DNA from: Arthrobacter sp. ov118
GTDB taxonomy: Bacteria; Actinomycetota; Actinomycetes; Actinomycetales; Micrococcaceae
DNA: 59,689 nucleotides
Reading direction: 5' to 3'
Assembly (NCBI RefSeq): GCF_900116495.1
Contig: NZ_FPAY01000011.1
Coordinates: forward strand, 1-59,689
Each line of letters begins with the position of its first letter. The stretch's first letter is position 1. The position numbers were made by a program, and so were the translations under genes. The notes under the pieces are model-generated. The model did not search any database, was not told the DNA's origin, and saw only the letters and a program-made list of their open reading frames with translations. This document shows, piece after piece, positions 41,584 through 50,328 of the stretch.

Positions 41584-43518
41584 TTGTGTTGCAAAACCGA
41601 TCCTGCAAGATCGGTCCTTAGTCATTCCCTCGACAGGAACAGCATCATCGTACAACAGCACGCCCGCGTGCTGCCAGCCACATACAGCGCTGGCGTGTCG
41701 CGCGGGCCATCCTCTACGCACAGCCCCGCTCAAGCGTGGGCTGCCTTGGCGCCTCTTCTCGCAGGCCAGCCCCGAGTTCGCCTCTCTCGAGACGCCGGCA
41801 AGACGTACCCTCAAAAGCACGAGCGAACTCTCAGTGAGACGCTGCCCACCGTCCCTGCGGCGGTCCGGATATTCGGCAAAGACGGCACCTGCGCTGCGAT
41901 ATTCCTTGACTTTGACTCGTCCGTCGCCGGTATTGACTGGGTCGAAGCCGACGTTCGCGCCGTCCAGACCTGGCTGCACTCGGTCGGTGCCCGCTGGATT
42001 GAGGACTACTCCCCCAACGGCGGCCGGCACGTATACATCCCGCTCGAGCAGCGGGTCACCTTTTCTGAAGCGCGTGATCTTGTCGAGGCGCTGGGCACCC
42101 GGTACCGGAGCCTGGACAAGACCCCGCACCAGAACCTCCTGCATGGCTGCATGCGCACACCCGGATCCCCGCACAAACGTGGCGGATACCAGGAACTCGC
42201 CATGAGCCTGTCCATGGCCTACGACGTTGCACGCCGGCCCAACCCGGCCACCGCGTGGGCAGCCATGAAAGCCGACCTGGCGGGGGAGATGGCTGCGGTC
42301 AGGGCACTCCGTCTCGAAGGCACGATCACACCGGCCACCGCCGAGACGCCCCGACTCCAGCACCCGGCCGGGCGGATGTCCCGGACCATGCAGCTCATGG
42401 CCCAGACGGGGCTATACGACACCAACCGGTACGCCTCCGATTCGGAGGCACGCCAGGCCGTCGTCACGGGGGCGGCGGCCGCCGGACTGGAACTCGTCGA
42501 CGTCGAACGCCGGATGATGCAGGGGACCTGGCCCGGACTGGCCTCCTTCTATGCCCGCTACGCCTCCCGCCACAGGGTCCCGGCATTGCGCAAGGACTGG
42601 CTGAACGCGATCGCGTATCTGAGCAAAAACCTCGAATCCAGGGACGGAAAGAACAATGCCCGTATATCCCCCACAAGCCAGCCAAATACACAGCCCCCCG
42701 TATTACAGGGGAATCTGGTTTCATCAAATCCCGATGCTGAGCATCGGTTCATCCGGACATGGCGAAATGCACTGCGGTTGAAGGAACGTGCCTACCTTGA
42801 TTCAAGGACCGGGCTGGCCAGGAGAATGGTGCTGAGGTCGCTGGGGGAGGCAGCACACATGACCCGGTCCAGGTTCATTGAATTCGGAGACAGGTCCATC
42901 GCCGTGGCCACCGGCTTGGACCACACCACAGTCGGATCCCACCTCAGAGCACTGCGCAACGAGAAGGACCCGCTGGTGACCCTGGTTGAACAAGGCCGGG
43001 GTACCAAGGGAGACCTCTACATGCTGACCGTGCCGGAGGAGGTGAAGACGGCGGCCGAAGACCTTTCCTGGAGGAAGGGGAAAATCCACGCACTGCGGCC
43101 GGTTTTCAGGGAGCTGGGACTGCCGGCGGCCTTCGTATACGAAGCACTGGAACACTCCCCCGGCCTGTCAACATCCGAGATTGTCAAGCTGACCAGACTG
43201 TCCAGGACTGCTGTCACTGAGGCGCTTGAGGTGATGGCCGCCTGGAACATGATCGCCCGGAACAATGCACGGGCCTGGTCAGTGGTGGCATCGACGTCAC
43301 TGAAAGACCTCGCCGAGCACTTCGGGGTCATGGAAGCTGTCGCGACGCAGCTGCAGCGCTACGCGATCGAACGGATCCTGTGGAAGGAATGGCTGTCCAA
43401 GAACGTCAACACCGTCGCCGAGCTCCTCTCCCCCGGTGAGGACTATCCGTGGGAGGCATTCGAGGGTCCACCGGACGAGTGGGCTCTCACGGACATGGCT
43501 TTCACTAGGGCTGGCTAA
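41584..43518 (+). CDS. Plasmid replication initiator with archaeo-eukaryotic primase (AEP) domain
   Basis: 644 residues from TTG 41584, which has AGGACTTCAT immediately upstream; later GTGs are possible. AAIFLDFDSS carries the primase DxD (D109/D111), SPNGGRHVYIPL the conserved GxH (H149) and GCMRTPGSPHKRGG the third motif, the order typical of AEP/primase-polymerase Rep proteins. The C-terminal part has two helix-turn-helix-like regions (SIAVATGLDHTTVGSHLRALRN and STSEIVKLTRLSRTAVTEALEVMAAWN), probably for binding iterons. The adjacent iteron-rich region and ParA/ParB-like genes support the role. Convergent antisense frames are rejected. Confidence 0.85.
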   Translation: MCCKTDPARSVLSHSLDRNSIIVQQHARVLPATYSAGVSRGPSSTHSPAQAWAALAPLLAGQPRVRLSRDAGKTYPQKHERTLSETLPTVPAAVRIFGKDGTCAAIFLDFDSSVAGIDWVEADVRAVQTWLHSVGARWIEDYSPNGGRHVYIPLEQRVTFSEARDLVEALGTRYRSLDKTPHQNLLHGCMRTPGSPHKRGGYQELAMSLSMAYDVARRPNPATAWAAMKADLAGEMAAVRALRLEGTITPATAETPRLQHPAGRMSRTMQLMAQTGLYDTNRYASDSEARQAVVTGAAAAGLELVDVERRMMQGTWPGLASFYARYASRHRVPALRKDWLNAIAYLSKNLESRDGKNNARISPTSQPNTQPPVLQGNLVSSNPDAEHRFIRTWRNALRLKERAYLDSRTGLARRMVLRSLGEAAHMTRSRFIEFGDRSIAVATGLDHTTVGSHLRALRNEKDPLVTLVEQGRGTKGDLYMLTVPEEVKTAAEDLSWRKGKIHALRPVFRELGLPAAFVYEALEHSPGLSTSEIVKLTRLSRTAVTEALEVMAAWNMIARNNARAWSVVASTSLKDLAEHFGVMEAVATQLQRYAIERILWKEWLSKNVNTVAELLSPGEDYPWEAFEGPPDEWALTDMAFTRAG

Positions 43519-43654
43519 CTGTGCCGATCCTATTTGCGACGCTCTTCTCTCATGCCATTCGGCGGGCGATGTGGTTGGTAGTTTCCCGGTCGTGCGATGA
43601 ATCTCCGCTCCCCCGAGTCACGACTGTTCCGGCGGGCGGAGGAATTTTATACCG

Positions 43655-44850
43655 GGATGCGCAAATGGTTCCATTTGCTAAAACGTGGCGACAACGCCCA
43701 CTTCCCCGCGCTGCCGCAACTCTGGGAGACCAGTTCCAGCGTGGCCTACGGTGACGGTTACCCTTCGGGACGTGCACTCCCCCGGCCGCATCCGGGCGTC
43801 CGCCGACACAATGTAAGCAACTACGTGCCTGGGAAACTGTCCGGCCCCATGCCCCAAATAGACATCAGGAGCAAATGCCACCATTGACCCATAATCTGAA
43901 ATGCCTCCTTTTGCGCACATCCCCGCCTCTGGCCCTGACTCCCCCGTCAGCCAAAGCCTGCTGACAGAAAGAGAACCATTTCCTTGAGGCCACAAATGGA
44001 ACCACTTGCCCGCGAGCACACCCAGGTGGGATGCACCGGGTTCAGGTTTCCGGGGAGAGCGTCGTCAGGAAACTTCGTCGCCAGGGAAGAATCCACCGCT
44101 CCGGGATTGCCCTGGTTCTGGTCAAGCCGGCAGTGAAGTCGACGGGAATAAGCCGAGTGACTGCGCGCCAGTGGTGGAGTGGTCCGGGAAGCGCGCACCC
44201 GCCCCTGGCCTGGGCTCAGTGTTTGTGGAGCTGGCAGCATGGGCCGCCAGCGCGAATGTCACCATACGCGCATAAGTCACCTTTTGCGGCAAATGCGGAG
44301 TTTTCTTAAATCCCTCTTTTTGCGTACGTGGTACCAAAAGCGCATGAGGTGGCATTTGCGTTAATACGTGATTGGCGCAAATCCCACCATAAGCGGCTGG
44401 GTATAGCTTTCGACCAGCTTTCCGCAAATACCTCCATTTTTGAATCCAATGCTGCGCCTCTTTGCCCTCCCGTTGAGCAAATGCCACCATATGCGAAACG
44501 GGCTTTGCCGTTTGCGGTGAGACATCCCTTGCTCAAATAGAACCATTTGCGAAAAGCTGTCAGGCCGGCCTACTGTAAGCCCACGTTTTAACCGACCCGT
44601 GCCAGCACGCAAGATATGCGCAAGAAGGAAGCATTACGCGGGAACCCCTTCCTGGGGCAGGCGCTACTCGGGTCCGTTGAATTATGCGCAAATGGTTCTT
44701 TTGCGCACCCAGATCCTTTGCGTCATGCGCAAAAGGTGCCATAGGTGGTACTTGCGCAAAGAGCGGCATATGCGTGCTTTGCTCAAGCTGCGCTTATGGT
44801 GCCATTTGCGCCAATAGTGGGATACGCGTGAAAAGAACCATTTGCGCCTC
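43655..44850. repeat. Iteron-rich putative oriV
   Basis: About 1.2 kb without genes, holding at least 13 imperfect copies of a ~21-22-bp motif built as GCGCAAATGG + CCATTTGCGC. Best copies: 43657-43678 (GCAAATGGTTCCATTTGC), 44683-44707, 44725-44745 and 44790-44811. Weaker ones: 43871, 43899, 43993, 44252, 44374, 44422, 44475, 44531 and 44828. Density is highest at 44250-44560 and 44680-44850. The region lies between the Rep gene and parA, the normal place for an iteron-regulated plasmid origin. The repeats give spurious open frames with repeating residues such as GGIC and MVPFA. Confidence 0.72.
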
Positions 44851-44993
44851 TCCTCCCGCGTGGCGTCCGGGCAGACAGGAGGAGCGCCGCTAGTCTGGTC
44901 TCATCGGCTGCCGGCCCGATGAGTTCCCGTCACACGTGGGGCCTTCTGCCGCACCGTTTTTCTACCAGCAGTGCAACGGAAGGTACCCAAGAC

Positions 44994-45818
44994 ATGTCGG
45001 CAAAGATCATCGCCGTTTGCAACCAAAAGGGTGGCGTCGGCAAGACGACCCTCGTGACCGGGCTGGCTGAGGTCTTTTCCAGAACGCTCGGTAAGAAGGT
45101 CCTAGTCATCGATGCGGACCCGCAGTACAACGTGACCTCCGCCTTGGGCGTGACGGGACCGGAGTTCACCCTTAACGATGTTCTCTACGGCGACGAGTCG
45201 AACAACCAGAAGATCATGCCGGGTGTCGCTGGCGACGCCATCATGCCGGCGGGGGAGGCCTGGCAGCCAAAGGATGACAAGAATGAATCTTTCCCGCGAC
45301 TCGACCTGATCGCGGCCGAACGCAATCTGGCATCCCGCGAACGCGACTCCATGATGGCCCGCGAGCACCGGCTTCGGATCGCACTGAAGGGTGTCGCAGA
45401 CGAGTACGATATCGTCCTGATCGACTGTGCACCATCGCTGGGGCTCCTGACCGTCAACGCCCTGACGGCAGCCACGCACGCCCTTCTGATAACGGAGCCC
45501 CGGGTAGCCTCAGTAGAGGGACTGTCCGAAATCGTTACGACCATCGGCGAGGTACAGGAGAACCTGAACGAGAACATCGAGCTCCTGGGTGTCATCGTCA
45601 ACAAGCAGAAGAAGCGTGCTGACCAGATGCACTGGATTGAGAAGATCAATGCCAACTTCGGTGACCTCGTCTTCGAACCGATGCTTCAGGACCGCGAAGT
45701 GTTCGCCAAGGCGCAGGCGGCCTCGCAGCCGCTGCGGGCATGGGGCTCCGAGGCCGCCCCGCATCGGGCTGACCTGGTCCAGCTGGCCACGCAGATCTGG
45801 AAAGGTGCAGAGTCATGA
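44994..45818 (+). CDS. parA: ParA-type partition ATPase
   Basis: 274 residues from ATG 44994; GGAAGG lies about 11 bases upstream and an upstream extension (ATG 44919) falls in the iteron region. AVCNQKGGVGKTTL (deviant Walker A at 10-19) opens the protein, then DADPQYNVT, LIDCAPSLGLLTVNAL and VIVNKQKKRADQ, the ParA/Soj pattern. It segregates the plasmid with the ParB-like partner, whose ATG overlaps its stop (ATGA). Confidence 0.92.
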   Translation: MSAKIIAVCNQKGGVGKTTLVTGLAEVFSRTLGKKVLVIDADPQYNVTSALGVTGPEFTLNDVLYGDESNNQKIMPGVAGDAIMPAGEAWQPKDDKNESFPRLDLIAAERNLASRERDSMMAREHRLRIALKGVADEYDIVLIDCAPSLGLLTVNALTAATHALLITEPRVASVEGLSEIVTTIGEVQENLNENIELLGVIVNKQKKRADQMHWIEKINANFGDLVFEPMLQDREVFAKAQAASQPLRAWGSEAAPHRADLVQLATQIWKGAES

Positions 45819-46405
45819 ACCGTCCAGGACCCGCCCCGGAACGCGGAGGCACCCCCATCGCCCTGGACGCCGTCCGGAAACGCAGCGGACTGACCAAGGC
45901 ACGCAACACCAGCGTCATTGCCGACATGACGCGCATGGCAGATGAGCCGGCCGCGGATCCACAGACGGCGACACTGCACTCCATACCGACCTCCACGGCA
46001 GACCCCGAGCAGATACCCACCTCCGCAGCACCCGCACTTCCACCGGAGCCGACTGAGGTAGCGCCGGTTCAGCCACAACCTGTCACCTACATGCCGCCGG
46101 TCCAGCCGGTGCAGCACCCTCCGCAGCAGGTCCAAGCCGTTCTGCGGCAACCGGCTCCCGAGCCGTCGGAGCCGGAAAAGAAGAAGTACCGGAAGACCAG
46201 CTTCTTCCAGTCGAAGGAGTCGGGCGCCCGGATGCGATCCGCGTACATGGCGACCCGTCACCTGACCGGATCCAGAACACTCTCGGACTTCATCCTTGCT
46301 GCCGTGGAGCGTGAGGTCGAGGCTTTGGAGCGCCAGTACAACGAAGGGAACTTGTTCACCGCAGACCCGGGCAGTGTTCCTCGAGGCAGGCCCCTGGAGA
46401 CTTAG
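45815..46405 (+). CDS. ParB-like centromere-binding partition partner
   Basis: 196 residues. A variable Pro/Gln/Ala-rich N-terminus is followed by a basic C-terminal domain, KKKYRKTSFFQSKESGARMRSAYMATRHLTGSRTLSDFILAAVEREVEAL, a short ParB-type/RHH-like DNA-binding region as in Arthrobacter/Corynebacterium plasmids; no HTH of chromosomal ParB is present. ATGA overlap with parA indicates coupling. The centromere is probably in the nearby repeats. Confidence 0.85.
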   Translation: MNRPGPAPERGGTPIALDAVRKRSGLTKARNTSVIADMTRMADEPAADPQTATLHSIPTSTADPEQIPTSAAPALPPEPTEVAPVQPQPVTYMPPVQPVQHPPQQVQAVLRQPAPEPSEPEKKKYRKTSFFQSKESGARMRSAYMATRHLTGSRTLSDFILAAVEREVEALERQYNEGNLFTADPGSVPRGRPLET

Positions 46406-46883
46406 GCGCTATCGGTCCTAGCAGTGGAGTGCATCCGCTCGTCATGCCGCCATTGAGCCTTAGGGTCATATGCTTCTCATGCCCGTGGTTCATATCGAGT
46501 AGGCCTCCTCGGCTGCCGTGGCCCGCAGATTAATCTGGGCCATTGGTTGGGGGGAGTAAGTGACTTCCCCCGCTTCGCGCGCAGAGCGGCTGTCAATCAA
46601 TAGCGCTCCTCTAGCAGAAGGGCCGTGTGGTTGGGGTATACCCCCACCGGACGTCATGCATGCTCGCCACTGGCGACCGATCGGGGGCCTGATGCGGCAT
46701 TTCCTGACGCCTTGCCGTGAGGATCTAAGAGGTCAGCAGACATTCACCGCCGGTGAGCCAGCCGACATTGCTTACCGTTGGTCTGCGGTCCCGATGGTGG
46801 CTTGAAGTGAAATAGTGTTGGGGACGAGGCTCGCGTTGGCTTTGGCGGAGACGACAGCATGAACCACAAACGAAGGACTCCTG
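46406..46883. other. Intergenic region upstream of lsr2
   Basis: About 480 bp. I see a GGAAGT/ACTTCC-type short inverted repeat near 46550 but no supported gene. It must contain the lsr2 promoter. Confidence 0.45.
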
Positions 46884-47216
46884 TTGGCCCGCAAAATCCA
46901 TGTCCAGCTGATCGATGACCTTTCCGGCGAGGATGCACAGGAAACCGTCCGATTCTCCCTCGACGGCACCGACTATGAAATCGATCTGTCGGCCGAGAAT
47001 TCGTCCGAACTGCGCGAGGCGCTGGCGCGGTTCGTCTCCCACGGCCGGCGCATCCGCAGCGCGGCGGCCGGGAGTCGGCGCGGCCGGACCGGATCGACCG
47101 GCAGAGAAGAGACTCAGAAGATCCGGGAGTGGGCAATGGCCAACGGGTACAGCCCCAGCTCCCGCGGACGTATCAGCCAGGACATCAAGAACGCCTACGA
47201 CGACGCCCACTCCTAG
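46884..47216 (+). CDS. lsr2: Lsr2 family nucleoid-associated protein
   Basis: 110 residues, TTG start at 46884 with GAAGGA upstream. MARKIHVQLIDDLSG...ETVRFSLDGTDYEIDLS is the N-terminal dimerisation domain; the C-terminal domain ends REWAMANGYSPSSRGRISQDI, with the RGR AT-hook-like motif that binds AT-rich minor groove. Lsr2 silences horizontally acquired genes in actinobacteria. A plasmid copy may hide plasmid genes from the host or regulate its own modules. Confidence 0.93.
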   Translation: MARKIHVQLIDDLSGEDAQETVRFSLDGTDYEIDLSAENSSELREALARFVSHGRRIRSAAAGSRRGRTGSTGREETQKIREWAMANGYSPSSRGRISQDIKNAYDDAHS

Positions 47217-47361
47217 GCGATAAGCCCGCCCGGCCGCGGTTCGAAGGCCCGGCGCATCGGCTGTCGATGCGGAAGCGTATATCCGTTAGGAAGCCGGCCA
47301 GGTAGTGGCGCGACGTTCGTATGGGTGGACTCGGGGGAGTGCGGGGAAGTCAGTCTCCTGA

Positions 47362-48084
47362 TTAGGCTCGGGTGACCGTGAGGGTGACGTTGGGGCAGGA
47401 GTTTGCGTAGCGGACCAGTGCCGCTTTCTCTGTGCTGTCGACCCGCAGGCCCCAGCGGATCTTCACCGCAATCCACTGACCGATGTAGGCGCAGCGGTTC
47501 GTCGGCGGCATCCACGCCTCCGGGCCACTGGCCTGCTTTGAGGAGTTGAGCGCGGACGTCTGGGCGCTCAAGGTGCGGCTGTCGCCGAGGTCGTTGTAGA
47601 AGGCCACCCGCCGCGCCTGGGACCAGTACTTTGCCCCGGATCCCCAGGCCTCATGGACCGGCACCGTGTGGTCGATCTGCACCGTCGACGCGGAGGTGTG
47701 GACGCGGTTGTCCCACGAGGTCACCCAGCGTCCCGTGCTGGCTGTGCAGCCGCGGCTGGTATACGACACGGCAGCCCTGGACTCCTGGACCAGAACTTCC
47801 TGGCGCGTGTTCTGGCAATCCCGGTTGGTATCCCGCCAGACGCCGAAATAGCGGTCCCGGTCATAGCCGGCGTTGACCTCGGCCGCGACAATGAGTCCGC
47901 GTACGGCGGTCCGCAGCGGAGCCGTGTACACGGATGCCGCCTCGGCCGGAACGGCAAGGCCGGTCACCAGCAGGCCTGCCGCAACCACCGATGCACCGAC
48001 CGCCCGCCGCAGTGTCAGCAATCGACTGGATTTCAGTGCCGGCAGGCCTGCGGCGCCAACATGACTGGTGCGATGGTCCTTCAT
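47362..48084 (-). CDS. Secreted HNH (DUF1524-type) nuclease
   Basis: 240 residues. A signal peptide with core ASVVAAGLLVTGLAVPAEA is followed by a DUF1524/GmrSD-like HNH domain: VQIDHTVPVHEAWGSGA carries the D-H metal pair, FYNDLGDSRTLSAQTSALNSSK and CAYIGQWIAVKIRWGL follow. Exported HNH nucleases may degrade extracellular DNA. Convergent with lsr2; start ATG 48084. Confidence 0.85.
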   Translation of the reverse strand: MKDHRTSHVGAAGLPALKSSRLLTLRRAVGASVVAAGLLVTGLAVPAEAASVYTAPLRTAVRGLIVAAEVNAGYDRDRYFGVWRDTNRDCQNTRQEVLVQESRAAVSYTSRGCTASTGRWVTSWDNRVHTSASTVQIDHTVPVHEAWGSGAKYWSQARRVAFYNDLGDSRTLSAQTSALNSSKQASGPEAWMPPTNRCAYIGQWIAVKIRWGLRVDSTEKAALVRYANSCPNVTLTVTRA

Positions 48085-48828
48085 GGTTCCCCCGTACTCT
48101 ATGAAAGTGACGCCTCAGGACGGCGTGAAGCAATAGTCGCACACCCCGCCGACAGCCCGTGGCGCCTGGCACTCTTAGGAGGCAAATCGCCGGGATAGCA
48201 CGAAGGGGTCCCGGCTATGCGACGTCGGATTTTCTCCGGGAAGGTTTGGCAACAAAGCTGGGGCTGTTGCCGGGCAGTTTCCGTACTCTTGGGGGAGAGC
48301 GACGACGATCCGAACCACAGGCAGCTCATAAGCCTCATGGCCGGCGCCGAACCGGCATTCCTCGCCGGCAGCTTCGCCACCGACTTCCAACTCTTGATAC
48401 TCGGCCGTCAGAGTCTCCGGTCGTGATGCGGAGAGGACGCTTGTCACTTTGCGCCAAGGCAGCCTCTAGCTAGCTCGCAGCCGGGCCTGCAATCTTGCGC
48501 AGGAGGCCGGCAAGGTACTGAATGCCCGGGCTTTCGGTCACGGTCCTTCGGTGCACCATCCCCACATGACGAGCCGGCACGGAGGTCCAGCTCAACCACC
48601 TTAAACGTGGGGGGCAAACTCTGAGGATAGTCGTCGTGTCAGGCACTGTCATGCATCTTTGACACATCGGTCTCACAAACGATCCATTACTGAGACAGCC
48701 TGGTCGCTCGGCCGTGGGCTTCAAAAGTCCCCGCCGCGACATGTTGCTGGTTGTCTCGAAATCCCGTTCAATAACAGGTAGTCGCACAACTGCGAATTGT
48801 TCGGGATTAAGAGAATACTGGGGCTGCC
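48085..48828. other. Gene-poor region before the resolvase
   Basis: About 740 bp. A 69-residue frame at 48217-48426 (plus) has an AAGGGG site and GC-rich third positions in its second half, but no family, so I give it little weight. The last 100 bp before the resolvase contain short inverted motifs (GTCGCACAACTGCGAAT) that could be its recombination site. Confidence 0.4.
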
Positions 48829-49377
48829 ATGGCTGTGATCGGGTATGCGAGGGTTTCCACCACGGAACAGAACCTTGATTTGCAGCTCACGGCACTCCAG
48901 GCCGCCGGCGCTGCCCGGACCTTTTCCGACAACGGTGTTAGCGGATCCACGGTGGAACGCCCTCAACTCGCCAAAGCCCTGGACCGGCTTGAAGCCGGCG
49001 ATGTGCTCACCGTGTGGAAGCTGGACCGCTTGGGCCGCAACACCCGGCATGTCCTGGACGTCATCGAGAACATCCGGGAACAGGGAGCAGGTTTCCGGTC
49101 CCTGACCGAAGGACTGGACACGACCGGGCCCATGGGCACGGCGATGCTGACGATCATGGCCGCTTTCGCGCAGCTGGAGCGCGACACGATGATCGAACGC
49201 ACCAGGGCCGGACTTGCCGCGGCGGCGGCCAACAACCGGCACGGCGGAAGGCCCCGCAAAGTCGACGACGCTGCCGCAGCCCGGGCCAAGGAACTCAAAG
49301 GCAAGGGCATCAGTGCCTCCGACATCGGCAGGATGCTCGGAGTCTCCCGCGCCACGGTCTACCGATACCTCATATAG
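48829..49377 (+). CDS. Serine recombinase (resolvase/invertase)
   Basis: 182 residues, complete. MAVIGYARVSTTEQNLDLQ carries the catalytic Ser (S10) and R8; WKLDRLGRNTRHVLDVIENI and TMIERTRAGLAAAA are the active-site arm and E helix; GGRPRKVDDAAAARAKELKG...GRMLGVSRATVYRYL is the C-terminal HTH. It would resolve plasmid multimers or cointegrates, or act for an associated mobile element; no transposase is seen beside it. Confidence 0.92.
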   Translation: MAVIGYARVSTTEQNLDLQLTALQAAGAARTFSDNGVSGSTVERPQLAKALDRLEAGDVLTVWKLDRLGRNTRHVLDVIENIREQGAGFRSLTEGLDTTGPMGTAMLTIMAAFAQLERDTMIERTRAGLAAAAANNRHGGRPRKVDDAAAARAKELKGKGISASDIGRMLGVSRATVYRYLI

Positions 49378-49536
49378 GCGCCGCGCAGAGACATCTGGCA
49401 ATCCGGCACCGACATGGCCAGATAGTGGATCGAAGGGGAGGAGTGCGGCTCCGGTGGGTCAGGCTCAGTGCGGGAGCCAGCAACTACTGCTCAAACTCGC
49501 CGGTGGCCTTGGTGACGCATGAGAGACGGGTGGCTC

Positions 49537-50328
49537 CTAGGGCTGGTAGTACTCCTCCGTCGGAGTGAAGCCCGCACGGTCCACTCTCCGGTGGTAGTGA
49601 ACTCCGGTGAGCCCGCCCAGCACGGCACCTATCAAGGCTGTGGCGGCCACCGCGATGGCAGCAATGATGCCGCCTATACCCAGCTGCCCCTCGAGCAGTG
49701 GAAGGCGAAGCAAACGGTTGAGCGTGGTCAGGACATCGTATTGCCCAGTGATCGCCAGCAGTGCCATCGTCGCGGCTCCGATGACGCCCCATATCCACAC
49801 CATGAGCCCTTGGCCGACGCCGTTGAAACGCGCCATCCGCCCTGCCACGTAGCCACCCGAAAAATAGGCGAGGAGCTGGAGCGACAGGAGCACGATCATA
49901 CCGGTCATGCCACCTGATGATTCCTGGCCAGCTCGGGGGAGCGGGTCCGTGCCGGGCAGAAAGCCGGCCCTGCCGCCCGCCTCCACCAAAGCAACCAGCA
50001 AAACAGCCATTGCGGTCGAGACCAGCCAGCCGAAGAAGGCCGAGCCGATCTTGATGCCGCCGAACCGCTCCTCTTCCCGGGCAACCACGGTTTCACGGAT
50101 AGCGGTGGCGGCCGGGTCTCCTGGCAAAATACCGTCGATCGGGCCGCCTGGGTCATCTAAGTACCCGTCGTTCTCGCCTTGGGGGAGAACACCGTCAGTC
50201 TCTTCGTAGAAGCGGTCGTCAACGCGGTGGTCAGAAGCGCGGTTTTCCGTTTGATTAAGGGGTTCCGGAGTGCCGTCCCAGTCTGCGTCGAGTCGTCGCG
50301 CATCATCAGGACCGCTTGCGCTGCCCAT
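49537..50328 (-). CDS. Integral membrane protein with long acidic N-terminus (4 TM)
   Basis: 263 residues from ATG 50328; AGGA lies about 7 bases upstream. An acidic, Asp/Asn/Gly-rich cytoplasmic N-terminus of about 90 residues precedes four hydrophobic helices (FGWLVSTAMAVLLVALVEAG, MIVLLSLQLLAYFSGGYVAG, LMVWIWGVIGAATMALLAIT and IIAAIAVAATALIGAVLGGL). The GGYVAGRMARFNG motif is seen in uncharacterised actinobacterial membrane proteins of the YrzE type. Function unknown. Confidence 0.78.
   Translation of the reverse strand: MGSASGPDDARRLDADWDGTPEPLNQTENRASDHRVDDRFYEETDGVLPQGENDGYLDDPGGPIDGILPGDPAATAIRETVVAREEERFGGIKIGSAFFGWLVSTAMAVLLVALVEAGGRAGFLPGTDPLPRAGQESSGGMTGMIVLLSLQLLAYFSGGYVAGRMARFNGVGQGLMVWIWGVIGAATMALLAITGQYDVLTTLNRLLRLPLLEGQLGIGGIIAAIAVAATALIGAVLGGLTGVHYHRRVDRAGFTPTEEYYQP

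Noticed and set aside
43655..44850. CRISPR array in the repeat region
   Set aside because: Repeat copies are imperfect, of both orientations and irregularly spaced, with no constant spacer length and no cas genes; iterons fit better.
43655..44850. Small proteins encoded in the iteron region (for example 44122-44490 minus)
   Set aside because: Frames on both strands repeat the same short peptide patterns because of the DNA repeats and lack ribosome sites.
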